Of a stretch of 64,000 nucleotides of DNA, positions 20,694-30,415 are shown one piece after another. The stretch covers positions 105,878-169,877 of the forward strand of contig LHBX01000008.1 of the NCBI GenBank assembly GCA_001704065.1. Reading direction: 5' to 3'. This DNA is from Pelagibacteraceae bacterium GOM-A1. GTDB taxonomy: Bacteria > Pseudomonadota > Alphaproteobacteria > Pelagibacterales > Pelagibacteraceae. The first letter of the stretch is position 1, and the number at the start of each line of letters is the position of its first letter. The notes beneath the pieces are model-generated. The model saw only the letters and a list, made by a program, of their open reading frames with translations, searched no databases and was not told where the DNA came from. Both the position numbers and the translations under genes were made by a program.

Positions 20694-21101
20694 ATGTTAC
20701 AACCAACTAGAACAAAGTTTAGAAAAGCACACAAAGGAAGAATTCATGGGAATGCTTCCAGATGTAATGCAATGAATTATGGTTCTTTTGGTTTGAAAGC
20801 TATTCAGCCAGAGAGAATTATATCAAGACAAATTGAGGCAGCTAGAGTTGCATTAACTAGACATATGAAAAGACAAGGTAGAGTATGGACAAGAATGTTT
20901 CCTAATATACCAGTATCAAAAAAACCTACTGAGGTAAGAATGGGTAAAGGAAAAGGCTCACCTGAATTTTGGGCATGCAGAGTTAAACCAGGGAGAATTT
21001 TATTTGAGGTTGACGGAGTAACAGAAGAAATTGCTAGAGAGGCTTTATACAAAGCATCAGCAAAACTTCCAATTAAATGTAAATTTATTAAGAGAATTTA
21101 A
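20694..21101 (+). CDS. rplP: Large-subunit ribosomal protein L16
   Basis: A 135-residue protein positioned at the A-site tRNA elbow. The [16 protein letters not shown] start and the [22 protein letters not shown] region are diagnostic, with standard length. It abuts rpmC with no spacing. Confidence 0.97.
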   Translation: MLQPTRTKFRKAHKGRIHGNASRCNAMNYGSFGLKAIQPERIISRQIEAARVALTRHMKRQGRVWTRMFPNIPVSKKPTEVRMGKGKGSPEFWACRVKPGRILFEVDGVTEEIAREALYKASAKLPIKCKFIKRI

Positions 21102-21290
21102 ATGAAAAAAAGTGAGATAAAAAAAATGACCAAAGAACAGGCTTTGAAAGATATTGAAAAATTAAAAAAAGATCTTTTTAATTTTAGATTTCAAAAAATT
21201 AATGGTCAGATAAAAAGTCCATCAAAGATAAATGAAACGAAGAAGAATATTGCAAGATTAAAAACATTAGTAGTGAGAAAAGATGCCTAA
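21102..21290 (+). CDS. rpmC: Large-subunit ribosomal protein L29
   Basis: A 62-residue two-helix protein near the tunnel exit. The LKKDLFNFRFQKINGQ stretch matches the family core (LxxELFxLRFQ). The last 8 nt overlap rpsQ. Confidence 0.94.
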   Translation: MKKSEIKKMTKEQALKDIEKLKKDLFNFRFQKINGQIKSPSKINETKKNIARLKTLVVRKDA

Positions 21291-21519
21291 AAAAATATTA
21301 AATGGAATAGTTGTCAGCAATAAGCCAAATAAAACCATTACTGTTTTAGTTGAGCGAAAATACCAACATCCGGTATTAAAAAAAGTTATAAAAGCTAGAA
21401 AGAAGTATAGTGTTCATGACGAAGAGAATAAATATAAAAACGGTGATAAAGTATCTATTCAAGAGTGCAAACCTTACTCAAAGTCGAAAAAATTTGAAGT
21501 TATAGGAGTTTCCAAATGA
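21283..21519 (+). CDS. rpsQ: Small-subunit ribosomal protein S17
   Basis: A 78-residue OB-fold 16S rRNA binder. The [24 protein letters not shown] opening and the [22 protein letters not shown] strand pair are typical. It overlaps rpmC by 8 nt and rplN by 4 nt (ATGA). Confidence 0.96.
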   Translation: MPKKILNGIVVSNKPNKTITVLVERKYQHPVLKKVIKARKKYSVHDEENKYKNGDKVSIQECKPYSKSKKFEVIGVSK

Positions 21520-21884
21520 TACAAGTTCAGACAGAATTATTCGTAGCAGATAATACTGGTGCAAAAAAAATTGAATGTATAAAGGTATTGGGCGGATCTA
21601 AAAGAAGATATGCAAGTATTGGTGATACTATCGTTGTAGCAGTTAAAGAAGCAATTCCAAAAGGAAAAGTTAAAAAAGGGGCGGTTCATAAAGCTGTTGT
21701 TGTTAGAGTTAAAAAAGGAATTCATAGGAATGACGGATCCAAGGTAAGATTTGATAACAATGCAGCTGTTCTGACAGATGATAAAGGGGAGCCGATAGGC
21801 ACTAGGATTTTTGGACCAGTTACTAGAGAATTAAGAAATAGAGGTCAAATGAAAATTATTTCGTTGGCTCCAGAGGTATTATAA
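21516..21884 (+). CDS. rplN: Large-subunit ribosomal protein L14
   Basis: A 122-residue protein at the subunit interface (bridge B8). The [19 protein letters not shown] start and [13 protein letters not shown] signature are diagnostic. Exactly the standard length. In E. coli the following rplX starts the S8-regulated spc operon; here rplN and rplX overlap by one base with no leader. Confidence 0.98.
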   Translation: MIQVQTELFVADNTGAKKIECIKVLGGSKRRYASIGDTIVVAVKEAIPKGKVKKGAVHKAVVVRVKKGIHRNDGSKVRFDNNAAVLTDDKGEPIGTRIFGPVTRELRNRGQMKIISLAPEVL

Positions 21885-22123
21885 TGATTAAAAAAGGTAT
21901 TAAAGTAAAAATATTGGCTGGTAAGGATAAAAATAAAGATGGTGATGTAATAGAAATAGATAGAAAAAATAATAGAGCAAAGGTTAAAGGTATTAACATG
22001 GTAAAAAAACATGTGAAAACTACAAAAGAAAAGAAAGGTGGAATAGTTTCAAAAGAGAACTTTATACATCTTTCGAATTTAGCAATTTTTGATACCAAAA
22101 ATAAAAATGAGGCTAAAAAATAA
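21884..22123 (+). CDS. rplX: Large-subunit ribosomal protein L24
   Basis: A 79-residue assembly initiator with a KOW motif ([22 protein letters not shown]). It is shorter than E. coli L24 (104 residues), lacking much of the C-terminal part; the KOW core and the INMVKKH segment remain. Overlaps rplE by one base. Confidence 0.95.
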   Translation: MIKKGIKVKILAGKDKNKDGDVIEIDRKNNRAKVKGINMVKKHVKTTKEKKGGIVSKENFIHLSNLAIFDTKNKNEAKK

Positions 22124-22677
22124 TGATACCTAGATTAAAACTAAATATAACAAAAGATATTGAGCCAGCATTAAAAGAAAAGTTCGGTTATAAAAATTTA
22201 TATATGGGTCCAAGAATACAAAAAATTGTTTTAAATATGGGTTTAGGACTTGATGGAAATGATCAAAAAATTTTAAAATCCTGCCAAGAAGATCTAGCAA
22301 ATATTACAGGTCAAATGCCTGTAGTAACAAAATTCAAAAAATCTATTGCAAATTTTAAAACTAGAAAAAACACCAATTCAGGTTTGAAGGTAACATTGAG
22401 AAAAAATAAAATGTATGAATTTATTGATAGATTAACAAATATAGCATTACCAAGAATAAAAGATTTTAGAGGATTAAGTCCTAAAGGTTTTGATAAATTT
22501 GGAAATTATACATTTGGTGTTAAAGAACATATTATATTTCCAGAGGTAAATTTCGATAAAGTTGATAAAATTAGAGGTTTAGACATTACAATAGTTATTA
22601 AATCTCAAAAAGTTGAACACAGTTTTGAATTATTAAAACATTTAAATTTTCCATTTAGAGAAACAAGGAGTAATTAA
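22123..22677 (+). CDS. rplE: Large-subunit ribosomal protein L5
   Basis: A 184-residue 5S rRNA-binding protein of the central protuberance. The KIVLNMGLG and [14 protein letters not shown] motifs and the [16 protein letters not shown] segment (here [12 protein letters not shown]) identify it. Length is normal. Overlaps rpsN by one base. Confidence 0.97.
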   Translation: MIPRLKLNITKDIEPALKEKFGYKNLYMGPRIQKIVLNMGLGLDGNDQKILKSCQEDLANITGQMPVVTKFKKSIANFKTRKNTNSGLKVTLRKNKMYEFIDRLTNIALPRIKDFRGLSPKGFDKFGNYTFGVKEHIIFPEVNFDKVDKIRGLDITIVIKSQKVEHSFELLKHLNFPFRETRSN

Positions 22678-22982
22678 TGGCTAAAATGAGTGCAATAAAT
22701 AAGAATAATAGAAGAATAAAATTATCAGATAGATTTTATAAAAAAAGAATGCAATTAAAAAAAATAATAATGGACAAAAAATTACCCTTAGAAGAAAGAT
22801 TTAAAGCTCAACAAAAATTATCAAAATTACCTAGGAATTCCGCAAAAGTTAGAGTTATGAATAGGTGCCAAATCACTGGTAGACCGCATGGTGTTTATAG
22901 AAAATTAAAAATTTCAAGAATAGCGCTTCGACAACTAGGTTTAGAAGGTAAAATTCCTGGAATGGTAAAATCAAGTTGGTAG
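22677..22982 (+). CDS. rpsN: Small-subunit ribosomal protein S14 (zinc-free form)
   Basis: A 101-residue S14 of the long, zinc-independent type: the CxxC pairs of the short form are absent, and only one Cys remains in [17 protein letters not shown]. The C terminus [11 protein letters not shown] is typical. It lies between rplE and rpsH as in most proteobacteria. Confidence 0.97.
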   Translation: MAKMSAINKNNRRIKLSDRFYKKRMQLKKIIMDKKLPLEERFKAQQKLSKLPRNSAKVRVMNRCQITGRPHGVYRKLKISRIALRQLGLEGKIPGMVKSSW

Positions 22983-22992
22983 AAAGGAAAAT

Positions 22993-23385
22993 ATGAGTTT
23001 AAGTGATCCAATAGGAGATATGTTAGCAAGAATTAAAAATGCTCAAGTGAGAAACCATAGCAAAGTTTCTTTACCTTCGTCAAAATTTAAATCTAAAATT
23101 GCAGATGTGTTAAAAGCAGAAGGTTATATTATAGACTATAAAATCAATGATGACAAAAAACCTTCAATTGAAATTAATTTAAAATATAACTCAGGAAACC
23201 CAGTTATAAATACTATTGAAAGAATTTCTAAACCAGGGAGAAGAATTTTTTCTAGCGCGAGCAGTCTACCAAAAATTAATAATGGTCTTGGTATTGCTAT
23301 TGTGTCTACACCACAAGGTGTAATGACAGATGTCGATGCAAGAAAGAAAAAACTTGGTGGTGAAATTATTTGTAAGGTTTTTTAA
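22993..23385 (+). CDS. rpsH: Small-subunit ribosomal protein S8
   Basis: A 130-residue 16S rRNA central-domain binder. DPIGDMLARIKNAQ at the start and the GLGIAIVSTPQGVMTD C-terminal signature are diagnostic. In E. coli S8 represses the spc operon near rplE; no separate site is visible here. A GGAAA Shine-Dalgarno-like sequence sits in the 10-nt gap upstream. Confidence 0.97.
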   Translation: MSLSDPIGDMLARIKNAQVRNHSKVSLPSSKFKSKIADVLKAEGYIIDYKINDDKKPSIEINLKYNSGNPVINTIERISKPGRRIFSSASSLPKINNGLGIAIVSTPQGVMTDVDARKKKLGGEIICKVF

Positions 23386-23924
23386 TGTCAAAAATAGGAA
23401 AAATAAACATACCAATTCCAGAAAAAGTAAAAGTTTTATTATCTGGTAACACAGTTAATGTAGAGGGACCACTTGGCAAACAAGCAATCAAATTAGATTT
23501 AGATATGTTTGAACTTAATATTACGGAAGGTAAAGATGTATCGATAAAACCAAAAAAACTTGATGATACATCTAAAAGATTATGGGGCATGAATAGAAGT
23601 TTACTTAATAATGCAATTATTGGTGCAAGCAGCGGTTATGAGAAAATACTTGAACTTACAGGTGTAGGTTTCAGAGCTGCTCTAAAAGGTAACGTTTTAA
23701 ATATGCAACTAGGATTTAGTCATGATATTAATTACGATATTCCAGAAGGCATTAAAATAGCTATTGAAAAACAAACAACTTTAAAAATAAGTGGATCAAA
23801 TAAACAACAAGTTGGTATGGTTGCTTCACAAATCAAAAGTATTAGACCACCTGAGCCTTATAAAGGAAAAGGCATAAAAGAAAAAGGTCAATATATTTTA
23901 AGAAAAGAGGGTAAGAAAAAATAA
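23385..23924 (+). CDS. rplF: Large-subunit ribosomal protein L6
   Basis: A 179-residue protein near the sarcin-ricin loop with two L6 repeats. [13 protein letters not shown] at the start and the C-terminal [18 protein letters not shown] signature identify it. One-base overlaps on both sides (TAATG). Confidence 0.98.
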   Translation: MSKIGKINIPIPEKVKVLLSGNTVNVEGPLGKQAIKLDLDMFELNITEGKDVSIKPKKLDDTSKRLWGMNRSLLNNAIIGASSGYEKILELTGVGFRAALKGNVLNMQLGFSHDINYDIPEGIKIAIEKQTTLKISGSNKQQVGMVASQIKSIRPPEPYKGKGIKEKGQYILRKEGKKK

Positions 23925-24274
23925 TGAGATTAACCACAATCGAAAGAAAAAGATTTAGGGTAAGAAAAAAACTTAAAAATGTTTCTAAAAATAGATATAG
24001 ATTAAGTGTTTCTAGATCAACAAAAAATATAAGTGCACAAATTATAGATGATGTAAAAAATATTACATTAGTCTCTGCTTCATCTATAGACAAAGAAATT
24101 AAAGAACAAAAAAAAAACAAATCAGAATTGTCTACTATTGTTGCTCAAATTTTGGCGAAAAAAGCAAATGAAAAAAATATCAAGAAAATTTACTTTGATA
24201 GAGGAATTTATAAATATCATGGAAGAGTTAAAATTTTTGCTGAAACATTAAGAAAAAATGGAATGGAATTTTAA
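23924..24274 (+). CDS. rplR: Large-subunit ribosomal protein L18
   Basis: A 116-residue 5S rRNA-binding protein. The [18 protein letters not shown] motif and C-terminal [18 protein letters not shown] end match the family. Length is standard. Three nt precede rpsE. Confidence 0.96.
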   Translation: MRLTTIERKRFRVRKKLKNVSKNRYRLSVSRSTKNISAQIIDDVKNITLVSASSIDKEIKEQKKNKSELSTIVAQILAKKANEKNIKKIYFDRGIYKYHGRVKIFAETLRKNGMEF

Positions 24275-24277
24275 AAT

Positions 24278-24778
24278 ATGGAAAAAAATACAGAATTTGT
24301 AGAAAAATTAGTTCACATAAACAGAATAACTAAAGTTGTCAAAGGTGGAAGAAGATTTGGTTTTTCAGCCTTAGTAGTAGTTGGTAATCAGAATGGGAAA
24401 ATTGGAATTGCTCATGCAAAAGCAAAACAGGTTCCTGATGCAATCAAAAAAGCAAACGAGTTGGCTAAAAGAAAATTGATACAAATACCTTTGAGAGATG
24501 GACGTACAATTCATCATGATATTTACGGCAAAGATGGTGCTGGAAAAATTAAATTAAGATCTGCACCTAAAGGAACAGGTATAATTGCTGGCGGACCAGT
24601 TAGAGCGGTCTGTGAGGTACTTGGTATAAAAGATATAGTAGCCAAATCTTTGGGCACTGCAAATCCACATAATGTAATTAGAGCATGTATAAAAGCTTTA
24701 TCAAAACAAAATTCACCAAAAAATATTTCTAATTTAAGAAATAAAAAAATATCTGAGATAATTGAGAAAAGAGGATAA
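24278..24778 (+). CDS. rpsE: Small-subunit ribosomal protein S5
   Basis: A 166-residue protein with the double-stranded-RNA-like N-terminal domain ([22 protein letters not shown]) and the C-terminal [19 protein letters not shown] domain. Its stop overlaps the rplO start by one base. In most bacteria rpmD (L30) lies between these two genes; here there is no space for it. Confidence 0.97.
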   Translation: MEKNTEFVEKLVHINRITKVVKGGRRFGFSALVVVGNQNGKIGIAHAKAKQVPDAIKKANELAKRKLIQIPLRDGRTIHHDIYGKDGAGKIKLRSAPKGTGIIAGGPVRAVCEVLGIKDIVAKSLGTANPHNVIRACIKALSKQNSPKNISNLRNKKISEIIEKRG

Positions 24779-25239
24779 TGACATCTTTAAATACATTAAA
24801 AAATATTAAAATAAAAAAAATTCGAGTAGGAAGAGGTATAGGATCTGGTAAAGGTAAAACTTCTGGTAGAGGTGTAAAAGGTCAAAAATCAAGATCTGGA
24901 GTAGCTATAAAAAGTTTTGAAGGCGGTCAAATGCCATTATATAGAAGACTACCTAAAAGAGGTTTCAACCCCATAAACAAAAATGATACAGCAGCAATAA
25001 ACTTAGGTGATTTACAAAACCTTATTGATAATAAAAAAATTAAAGCAGATGAAAAAATAAATATAAATACATTTAAAAAGTCAAAATTATTTAGAAAATC
25101 AATTAATAAATTTAAAGTTTTATCAAATGGTAATTTTAATTCTAAAATTGATATTGAAGCAGATTATTCTTCTAAAACGGCTAAAGAGAAAATTGAAAAA
25201 GCTGGTGGACAAATTACTGTTAAAAATCAATCTAAATAA
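24778..25239 (+). CDS. rplO: Large-subunit ribosomal protein L15
   Basis: A 153-residue late-assembly protein. The glycine/arginine-rich N terminus ([21 protein letters not shown]) and [17 protein letters not shown] are diagnostic. The C-terminal half is lysine-rich and diverged. One-base overlaps with rpsE and secY. Confidence 0.96.
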   Translation: MTSLNTLKNIKIKKIRVGRGIGSGKGKTSGRGVKGQKSRSGVAIKSFEGGQMPLYRRLPKRGFNPINKNDTAAINLGDLQNLIDNKKIKADEKININTFKKSKLFRKSINKFKVLSNGNFNSKIDIEADYSSKTAKEKIEKAGGQITVKNQSK

Positions 25240-26519
25240 TGAGTGCCTCAACACAATCTAACGATTTAAGAAATAGAATACTATTCACACTTTTTATCCT
25301 TGCCGTTTATCGATTGGGTACTTTTGTTCCTCTACCAGGGATTGACCCAGAACAACTACAAATAATGATGGAGGGAAATCAAAAAGGGTTATTAGGAATG
25401 TTTAACGTTTTTGCAGGTGGCGCTGTGAGCAGAATGGCAATTTTTGCTCTTGGAATAATGCCGTATATATCATCTTCAATTATTGTCCAATTACTTACTG
25501 GAGTTTCAGAATATTTTAAAAATTTAAAGGCACAAGGTGAAATAGGAAGACAAAAAATAACACAAATAACAAGATATGGAACTGTTTTGTTAGCAACTAT
25601 ACAAGGATATGGTTTGGCAGTTGGGTTGGAGTCCTCAGCTGATTTAGTGATTAATCCAGGAATATTTTTTAAAATTTCAACAGTTACAACTATTGTCGCT
25701 GGAACTATATTTTTAATGTGGCTAGGAGAGCAAATTACACAAAGAGGAATTGGTAATGGTATTTCATTAATTATTTTTTCAGGTATTGTTGCTGAAATTC
25801 CTAGAGCTTTAGTAACAACTTTTGAATTGGGAAGAACCGGTGCAATTTCAACCGTAATGATAATTTTTATATTTCTTTTACTTGTTGCTACGATAATGTT
25901 TATTGTATTTATGGAAAGAGCATTAAGAAAAATTCTTATAAATTATCCAAAAAGACAAATGGGTAATAAAATGTATGGTGGAGATTCTTCTCATCTACCT
26001 TTAAAAATTAACTCAGCAGGTGTTATACCTGCTATTTTTGCTTCAGCTTTATTACTATTACCAGTTACTTTTTCAAATTTTAATGTTTCTCAAAATGAAA
26101 CTTTTCTGAACATTTCATCTTACTTTTCACAAGGACAACCTTTGTATATGTTGTTATATGCATCTGGAATAATATTTTTTACTTTTTTTTATACTTCAAT
26201 AACTTTTAATCCAACAGAAACTGCTGAAAATTTAAGAAAGTATGGTGGATTTATTCCAGGTATACGACCAGGGGATAGCACTGCTCAGTATATAGATATA
26301 ATTCTAACAAGACTTACAACAATTGGAGCTTTATATCTTGCTCTGGTTTGCTTAATGCCAGAATTTTTAATTGCAAATTATCCAATTCCTTTCTATTTAG
26401 GCGGTGCATCAGTTCTAATTGTTGTTGTAGTTGCAATTGACACTGTAACACAAATTCAAACTAGGATGATGAGTTCACAATATGAGCAACTCATTAAAAA
26501 AACTAAATTCGGTAGATAA
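25239..26519 (+). CDS. secY: Preprotein translocase channel subunit SecY
   Basis: A 426-residue inner-membrane channel with ten predicted transmembrane segments. The TM1/plug region AVYRLGTFVPLPGIDP, the GIMPYISSSIIVQLL segment of TM2 and the cytoplasmic GGFIPGIRPG loop that contacts SecA and ribosomes are all present. Length is close to E. coli (443). It forms SecYEG with the secE product at 2443. It is followed without spacing by adk, a common alphaproteobacterial order. Confidence 0.98.
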   Translation: MSASTQSNDLRNRILFTLFILAVYRLGTFVPLPGIDPEQLQIMMEGNQKGLLGMFNVFAGGAVSRMAIFALGIMPYISSSIIVQLLTGVSEYFKNLKAQGEIGRQKITQITRYGTVLLATIQGYGLAVGLESSADLVINPGIFFKISTVTTIVAGTIFLMWLGEQITQRGIGNGISLIIFSGIVAEIPRALVTTFELGRTGAISTVMIIFIFLLLVATIMFIVFMERALRKILINYPKRQMGNKMYGGDSSHLPLKINSAGVIPAIFASALLLLPVTFSNFNVSQNETFLNISSYFSQGQPLYMLLYASGIIFFTFFYTSITFNPTETAENLRKYGGFIPGIRPGDSTAQYIDIILTRLTTIGALYLALVCLMPEFLIANYPIPFYLGGASVLIVVVVAIDTVTQIQTRMMSSQYEQLIKKTKFGR

Positions 26520-27083
26520 GTGAATATTGTATTGTTTGGTCCACCAGGTGCTGGAAAAGGGACTCAAGCTAGGTATTTAGTTAAAAAATTAAATGGATTT
26601 CAAATTTCAACTGGTGATATTTTAAGAGAAGAAATAAAAAAAGATACAGATATTGGAAAAAAAATTATCAGTAATATGAATGAAGGAAAATTTGTAAGTG
26701 ATGAAATTGTAAATAGTCTTTTAAAAAATCATGTATGTGATCCTAGAAAAAAAGAAAAGTTAATTTTTGATGGCTATCCTAGGTCTTTAAGACAAGCTAA
26801 AAATTTAGATTTATTATTAAATGAATCAAATCAAAAGATAGATTTTATTTTTTTTTTAAATGTAAATAAAGAAACTATTATAGAAAGAATAAAAAAAAGA
26901 AAAATTTTAGAAAATAGATCAGACGATGATTTAGATACAATATTGAAAAGATATGATACTTATATTGAAACCACTAGACCAGTATTAGATCACTATTCTA
27001 AAAATTTAAATTTTCATGAGATTGACGGATCAATGGAAATTGATCAAATAACCAATAAAATTGACACTTTTTTGAATGTTTAA
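26520..27083 (+). CDS. adk: Adenylate kinase
   Basis: A 187-residue enzyme that interconverts ATP + AMP and 2 ADP. The P loop GPPGAGKGTQ is at residues 7-16, the AMP-binding FQISTGDILRE follows, and FDGYPRS is intact. The LID region is the short type without zinc cysteines (RKILENRSDDD). Translation starts at GTG (26520), immediately after the secY stop, the only start that keeps the P loop near the N terminus. A promoter for rpsM lies just after its stop. Confidence 0.97.
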   Translation: MNIVLFGPPGAGKGTQARYLVKKLNGFQISTGDILREEIKKDTDIGKKIISNMNEGKFVSDEIVNSLLKNHVCDPRKKEKLIFDGYPRSLRQAKNLDLLLNESNQKIDFIFFLNVNKETIIERIKKRKILENRSDDDLDTILKRYDTYIETTRPVLDHYSKNLNFHEIDGSMEIDQITNKIDTFLNV

Positions 27084-27087
27084 GGCG

Positions 27088-27115
27088 TTGACTTTGATTA
27101 ATCTTCTTATATAAA
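27088..27115 (+). promoter_or_regulatory. Candidate promoter for rpsM-rpsK-rpoA-rplQ
   Basis: TTGACT (27088-27093) and TATAAA (27110-27115) are separated by 16 nt in the 55-nt adk-rpsM gap. The predicted start near 27122 gives a leader of about 17 nt before the ATG at 27139. This is among the clearest promoter matches in the window and would let the alpha operon be expressed separately. Confidence 0.55.
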
Positions 27116-27138
27116 AGGCACAATTTATCACAAAAATT

Positions 27139-27522
27139 ATGGCTCGTATTGCAGGTGTAAACATACCACAAAATAAACTAGTTCATATTGGACTTACTTA
27201 TATTTATGGTATCGGAAACAAATTTTCACAACAAATTTGTACTGAATTAGAAATACCAAAATCAAAAAGAGTTAACGAATTGACAGATGATCAAATTCTG
27301 AAAATCAGAGAATATATAGATCAAAAATTTACTGTTGAAGGTGACCTAAGAAGAGAAACATCATTAAGTATAAAAAGATTAATTGATCTTGCAACTTATA
27401 GAGGATCTAGACATAGAAAAAAACTTCCTGTTAGAGGACAAAGAACAAGATGTAATTCTAGAACACGAAAAGGCAAAGCAATTGCAATTGCTGGAAAAAA
27501 ATTAACACCACTTAAAAAATAA
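27139..27522 (+). CDS. rpsM: Small-subunit ribosomal protein S13
   Basis: A 127-residue 30S head protein contacting P-site tRNA and bridge B1. [25 protein letters not shown] at the start and the C-terminal [14 protein letters not shown] basic tail are diagnostic. First gene after the 27088 promoter; one-base overlap with rpsK. No rpmJ (L36) gene precedes it. Confidence 0.98.
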   Translation: MARIAGVNIPQNKLVHIGLTYIYGIGNKFSQQICTELEIPKSKRVNELTDDQILKIREYIDQKFTVEGDLRRETSLSIKRLIDLATYRGSRHRKKLPVRGQRTRCNSRTRKGKAIAIAGKKLTPLKK

Positions 27523-27959
27523 TGAAAAAAGAAACAACTGAAAATAAAGAACAAAAATCAGAAGTTAAAACTAAAAAAAGCTCTTATTCTAAAAAGAAAA
27601 AAGGAAAAAAGAACATTCTAAACGGAATTGCTTATGTGCAATCAACTTTTAACAATACAATAGTCTCAATCGCTGATACAAATGGAAATGTTGTCTCTTG
27701 GGCATCCGCGGGACAAAAAGGATTTAAAGGTTCTAGAAAATCAACTCCATATGCTGCTCAAGTTGCAGCTGATGCTGCTGCTGCAAAAGCTCTAGAAGTT
27801 GGTATGAAGATATTATCTGTTGAAGTTAAAGGTCCTGGTTCTGGTAGGGAAACTGCCTTGAGAGCTTTACAAGCTAGAGGATTTAAAATTATATCAATTA
27901 AAGATACAACACCAATGCCACATAATGGTACAAGACCACCAAAAAAAAGGAGAGTTTAA
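27522..27959 (+). CDS. rpsK: Small-subunit ribosomal protein S11
   Basis: A 145-residue platform protein. The core from about residue 32 ([21 protein letters not shown] to [13 protein letters not shown]) matches S11. The first 30 or so residues are an unusual Lys/Glu/Ser-rich extension relative to typical proteins of about 129 residues. The start is well placed, since it overlaps rpsM by one base as other genes here do. Confidence 0.97.
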   Translation: MKKETTENKEQKSEVKTKKSSYSKKKKGKKNILNGIAYVQSTFNNTIVSIADTNGNVVSWASAGQKGFKGSRKSTPYAAQVAADAAAAKALEVGMKILSVEVKGPGSGRETALRALQARGFKIISIKDTTPMPHNGTRPPKKRRV

Positions 27960-28987
27960 TGGAACAAACTGAAGTAAATACAAAAAACTGGAAATCATTA
28001 ATTAAACCTGCAAAATTAGATGTTCAATTAAGCGATGATAATTCTTTTGCTAAAATTATAGCCGAACCGTTAGAAAAAGGTTATGGATTAACTCTGGGTA
28101 ATTCACTAAGAAGAATTCTTTTATCTTCTATTAGAGGAACTGCAGTTACATCAATTCAAATAGATGGTGTATTACATGAATTCACATCAATCAAAGGTGT
28201 AAGAGAAGATGTAACGGATATTGTATTAAATGTAAAATCTTTAGCGCTTAAAAGTTCATCTGACGAGCCAAAAAAATTAATACTTGATGCCAAAGGTCCA
28301 GGAGAAATTAAAGCATCAGATATTACTTCAGTTGCTGATATTGAAATTTTAAATCCAGATTTAGTTATATGTAACTTGGACGAAAACACTAAGTTTCACA
28401 TGGAAATGTCAGTTGGAACAGGAAAAGGATATGTTTCAGCTGATATGAATAAACCAGAGGAACCACCATTAGGTTTAATCCCAATAGATTCATTATTTAG
28501 TCCAGTTAAAAAAGTTTCTTACACAGTAAGCACAGCAAGAGAAGGCAAAGCATTGGACTATGATAAACTAACAATGGAAGTTGAGACAAATGGGTCAATC
28601 TCAGCTGAAGACGCAGTTGCATACTCTGCTAGAATATTTCAAGATCAACTAGGAATGTTCGTTAACTTTGATGAGCCACAAGAAGTTATTGTAAAAGAGC
28701 AACCTTCAGAGCCAGAATTTAATAAAAATTTATTAAGAAAAGTTGATGAGTTAGAGCTTTCTGTAAGATCAATGAACTGTCTGAAAAATGATAATATTAT
28801 CTATATTGGTGATTTAGTACAAAAATCAGAAGGTGAAATGTTAAGAACACCTAATTTTGGTAGAAAATCGTTAAATGAGATTAAAGAAGTACTGACTGGA
28901 ATGTCATTGTATCTTGGAATGGAAATTCCAAATTGGCCACCTGATAATATTGCTGAATTATCTAAAAAACTAGAGGAAGCTATCTAA
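27959..28987 (+). CDS. rpoA: DNA-directed RNA polymerase alpha subunit
   Basis: A 342-residue subunit. The N-terminal dimerisation domain has [20 protein letters not shown] and the C-terminal domain (about 255-330) has the helix-hairpin-helix segment [18 protein letters not shown] used for UP elements and activators. Length is normal. With rpoB and rpoC in this window, the only missing core subunit gene is rpoZ. Confidence 0.99.
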   Translation: MEQTEVNTKNWKSLIKPAKLDVQLSDDNSFAKIIAEPLEKGYGLTLGNSLRRILLSSIRGTAVTSIQIDGVLHEFTSIKGVREDVTDIVLNVKSLALKSSSDEPKKLILDAKGPGEIKASDITSVADIEILNPDLVICNLDENTKFHMEMSVGTGKGYVSADMNKPEEPPLGLIPIDSLFSPVKKVSYTVSTAREGKALDYDKLTMEVETNGSISAEDAVAYSARIFQDQLGMFVNFDEPQEVIVKEQPSEPEFNKNLLRKVDELELSVRSMNCLKNDNIIYIGDLVQKSEGEMLRTPNFGRKSLNEIKEVLTGMSLYLGMEIPNWPPDNIAELSKKLEEAI

Positions 28988-29430
28988 TGAGACATAAAAT
29001 GGGCTACAAAAAGCTCAACAGAACTTCAGAGCATAGAAAAGCTCTGATTAAAAATATGCTTAACTCATTAATAAAGTATGAGCAAATTACAACTACATTA
29101 CCAAAAGCAAAAGTTCTAAAGCCTCAAGCTGACAAAATAATCACATTAGGAAAGAAAGATACTTTATCTAATACAAAAACATTAATTTCAAAGTTGCAAG
29201 ATATTAAATCTACAAACAAAGTTAAAAAAACTCTTTCTAAAAGGTACGTAAATAGAAAAGGTGGATATACGAGAATTATAAAGGCTGGATTTAGATATGG
29301 TGATAATGCACCAATGGCAGTAATTGAGTTTGTAGACAGGGATGTTGAAGCAAAAAGAGTCGATAGAAAGAAAAAGAATCCGACTAAAGATACACCAAAA
29401 GTAGACGATAAAAAACAAGCTACAGCTTAA
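28987..29430 (+). CDS. rplQ: Large-subunit ribosomal protein L17
   Basis: A 147-residue protein; [28 protein letters not shown] N terminus and [27 protein letters not shown] are diagnostic. A charged tail of about 20 residues extends beyond the core. It ends the ribosomal block; a weak terminator-like hairpin follows. Confidence 0.97.
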   Translation: MRHKMGYKKLNRTSEHRKALIKNMLNSLIKYEQITTTLPKAKVLKPQADKIITLGKKDTLSNTKTLISKLQDIKSTNKVKKTLSKRYVNRKGGYTRIIKAGFRYGDNAPMAVIEFVDRDVEAKRVDRKKKNPTKDTPKVDDKKQATA

Positions 29431-29450
29431 TCTTTATTTCATATTTTATT

Positions 29451-29478
29451 TAATTGATGTTGTAAATCAATTATTTAA
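29451..29478 (+). terminator. Weak terminator-like hairpin after rplQ
   Basis: Bases 29451-29458 pair with 29466-29473 (8 bp, only one G-C pair) around a 7-base loop. A T-rich but interrupted stretch follows. It lies 20 nt after the rplQ stop and before the polysaccharide-lyase-like gene, so it may end or attenuate the 28-kb ribosomal transcript. The low G+C makes intrinsic termination uncertain. Confidence 0.35.
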
Positions 29479-29495
29479 TATTTTATATTAATGAA

Positions 29496-30413
29496 ATGAA
29501 AAATGTAATTTTTCAAATTATTATAATATTTTTTTTTACAACTAATATTTTAAATGCAAATCCAGCAAAAATTGACGGTTTAAAATTTTATACGTTAGGT
29601 GATGATAATATGCCTTGGTTTAATTTAGATAATGAAAATGATTTAATAGACTTATCTAATATTGACTGTCAATGGAGTCATGGAAAAAAAACAAAATGTA
29701 GAATGCATTTATCACCCTTATATAACTTTCCTAAAGACGGATTATTAATTCAAAATAAAATTGTTAGATCTGGCAAATTTGCTTGGAAATTTAAAAATGG
29801 TGATGGTGATTGTGGCCAACAAAAAAAGTCAGATGAGTGCAATACTTTCAGAGAAAGATCAGAAGTGAGTATGCTAGGATTGAAGTCTAAAAATACATGG
29901 TTTAAATTTAGTATTTATATCCCTGAAAATAGTGAATTTACTATTCCTATAAGTAATACTATATGGCAAATACATTCTAAAGCAGGTCCAGTAAATTTTA
30001 TGTTTAGAGTTGCTCCAAATGGAGATTTGCAATGGACAGATTTTGTAAATCATAGTTTTGGAGGTTTTGACACTTATAAAATTTTAGAATCAAATAATGT
30101 AAAAGGTAAATGGAATGATTTTGTTATTAATATGGAATTTGTTGATTGGCCAAATAAGAGTTATATCAAGATTTGGGCTAATAACGAACTTGTAGTTAAT
30201 TATACCGGATTGACTAATAATAATATAAGTAAACAGTCTTATATGAAGTTTGGAATATACAAAAGTAATATTAATAGATTTAATATAATGCATAAAGGCA
30301 AACCTCCAAAAAGAGCTGATACAGTTGTATATTATGATTCTATAGCTATAGGTAAAAAGTGCAAAGACCTTAAGCTAGACAATGAAAACAATAGTTGCAA
30401 TAAATTAAAATAA
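29496..30413 (+). CDS. Secreted polysaccharide-lyase-like protein (beta-jelly-roll type)
   Basis: A 305-residue protein with a signal peptide: hydrophobic stretch at about 5-19 and likely cleavage after LNA (residues 19-21). The mature part resembles the heparin-lyase-I-like/PL7/PL20 jelly-roll lyases. FRERSEV (118-124) recalls the RxE catalytic strand, QIH is at 158-160, NGDLQW at 175-180 and KFGIYKS at 251-257. Six cysteines (58, 68, 106, 115, 289, 301) could form three disulfides, consistent with an exported protein. Substrate is unknown; a uronic-acid-containing polysaccharide is only inferred. It lies between rplQ and a pseudouridine synthase gene, 2 nt before the latter. It could instead be a non-catalytic glycan-binding protein. 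Confidence 0.6.
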   Translation: MKNVIFQIIIIFFFTTNILNANPAKIDGLKFYTLGDDNMPWFNLDNENDLIDLSNIDCQWSHGKKTKCRMHLSPLYNFPKDGLLIQNKIVRSGKFAWKFKNGDGDCGQQKKSDECNTFRERSEVSMLGLKSKNTWFKFSIYIPENSEFTIPISNTIWQIHSKAGPVNFMFRVAPNGDLQWTDFVNHSFGGFDTYKILESNNVKGKWNDFVINMEFVDWPNKSYIKIWANNELVVNYTGLTNNNISKQSYMKFGIYKSNINRFNIMHKGKPPKRADTVVYYDSIAIGKKCKDLKLDNENNSCNKLK

Positions 30414-30415
30414 AA

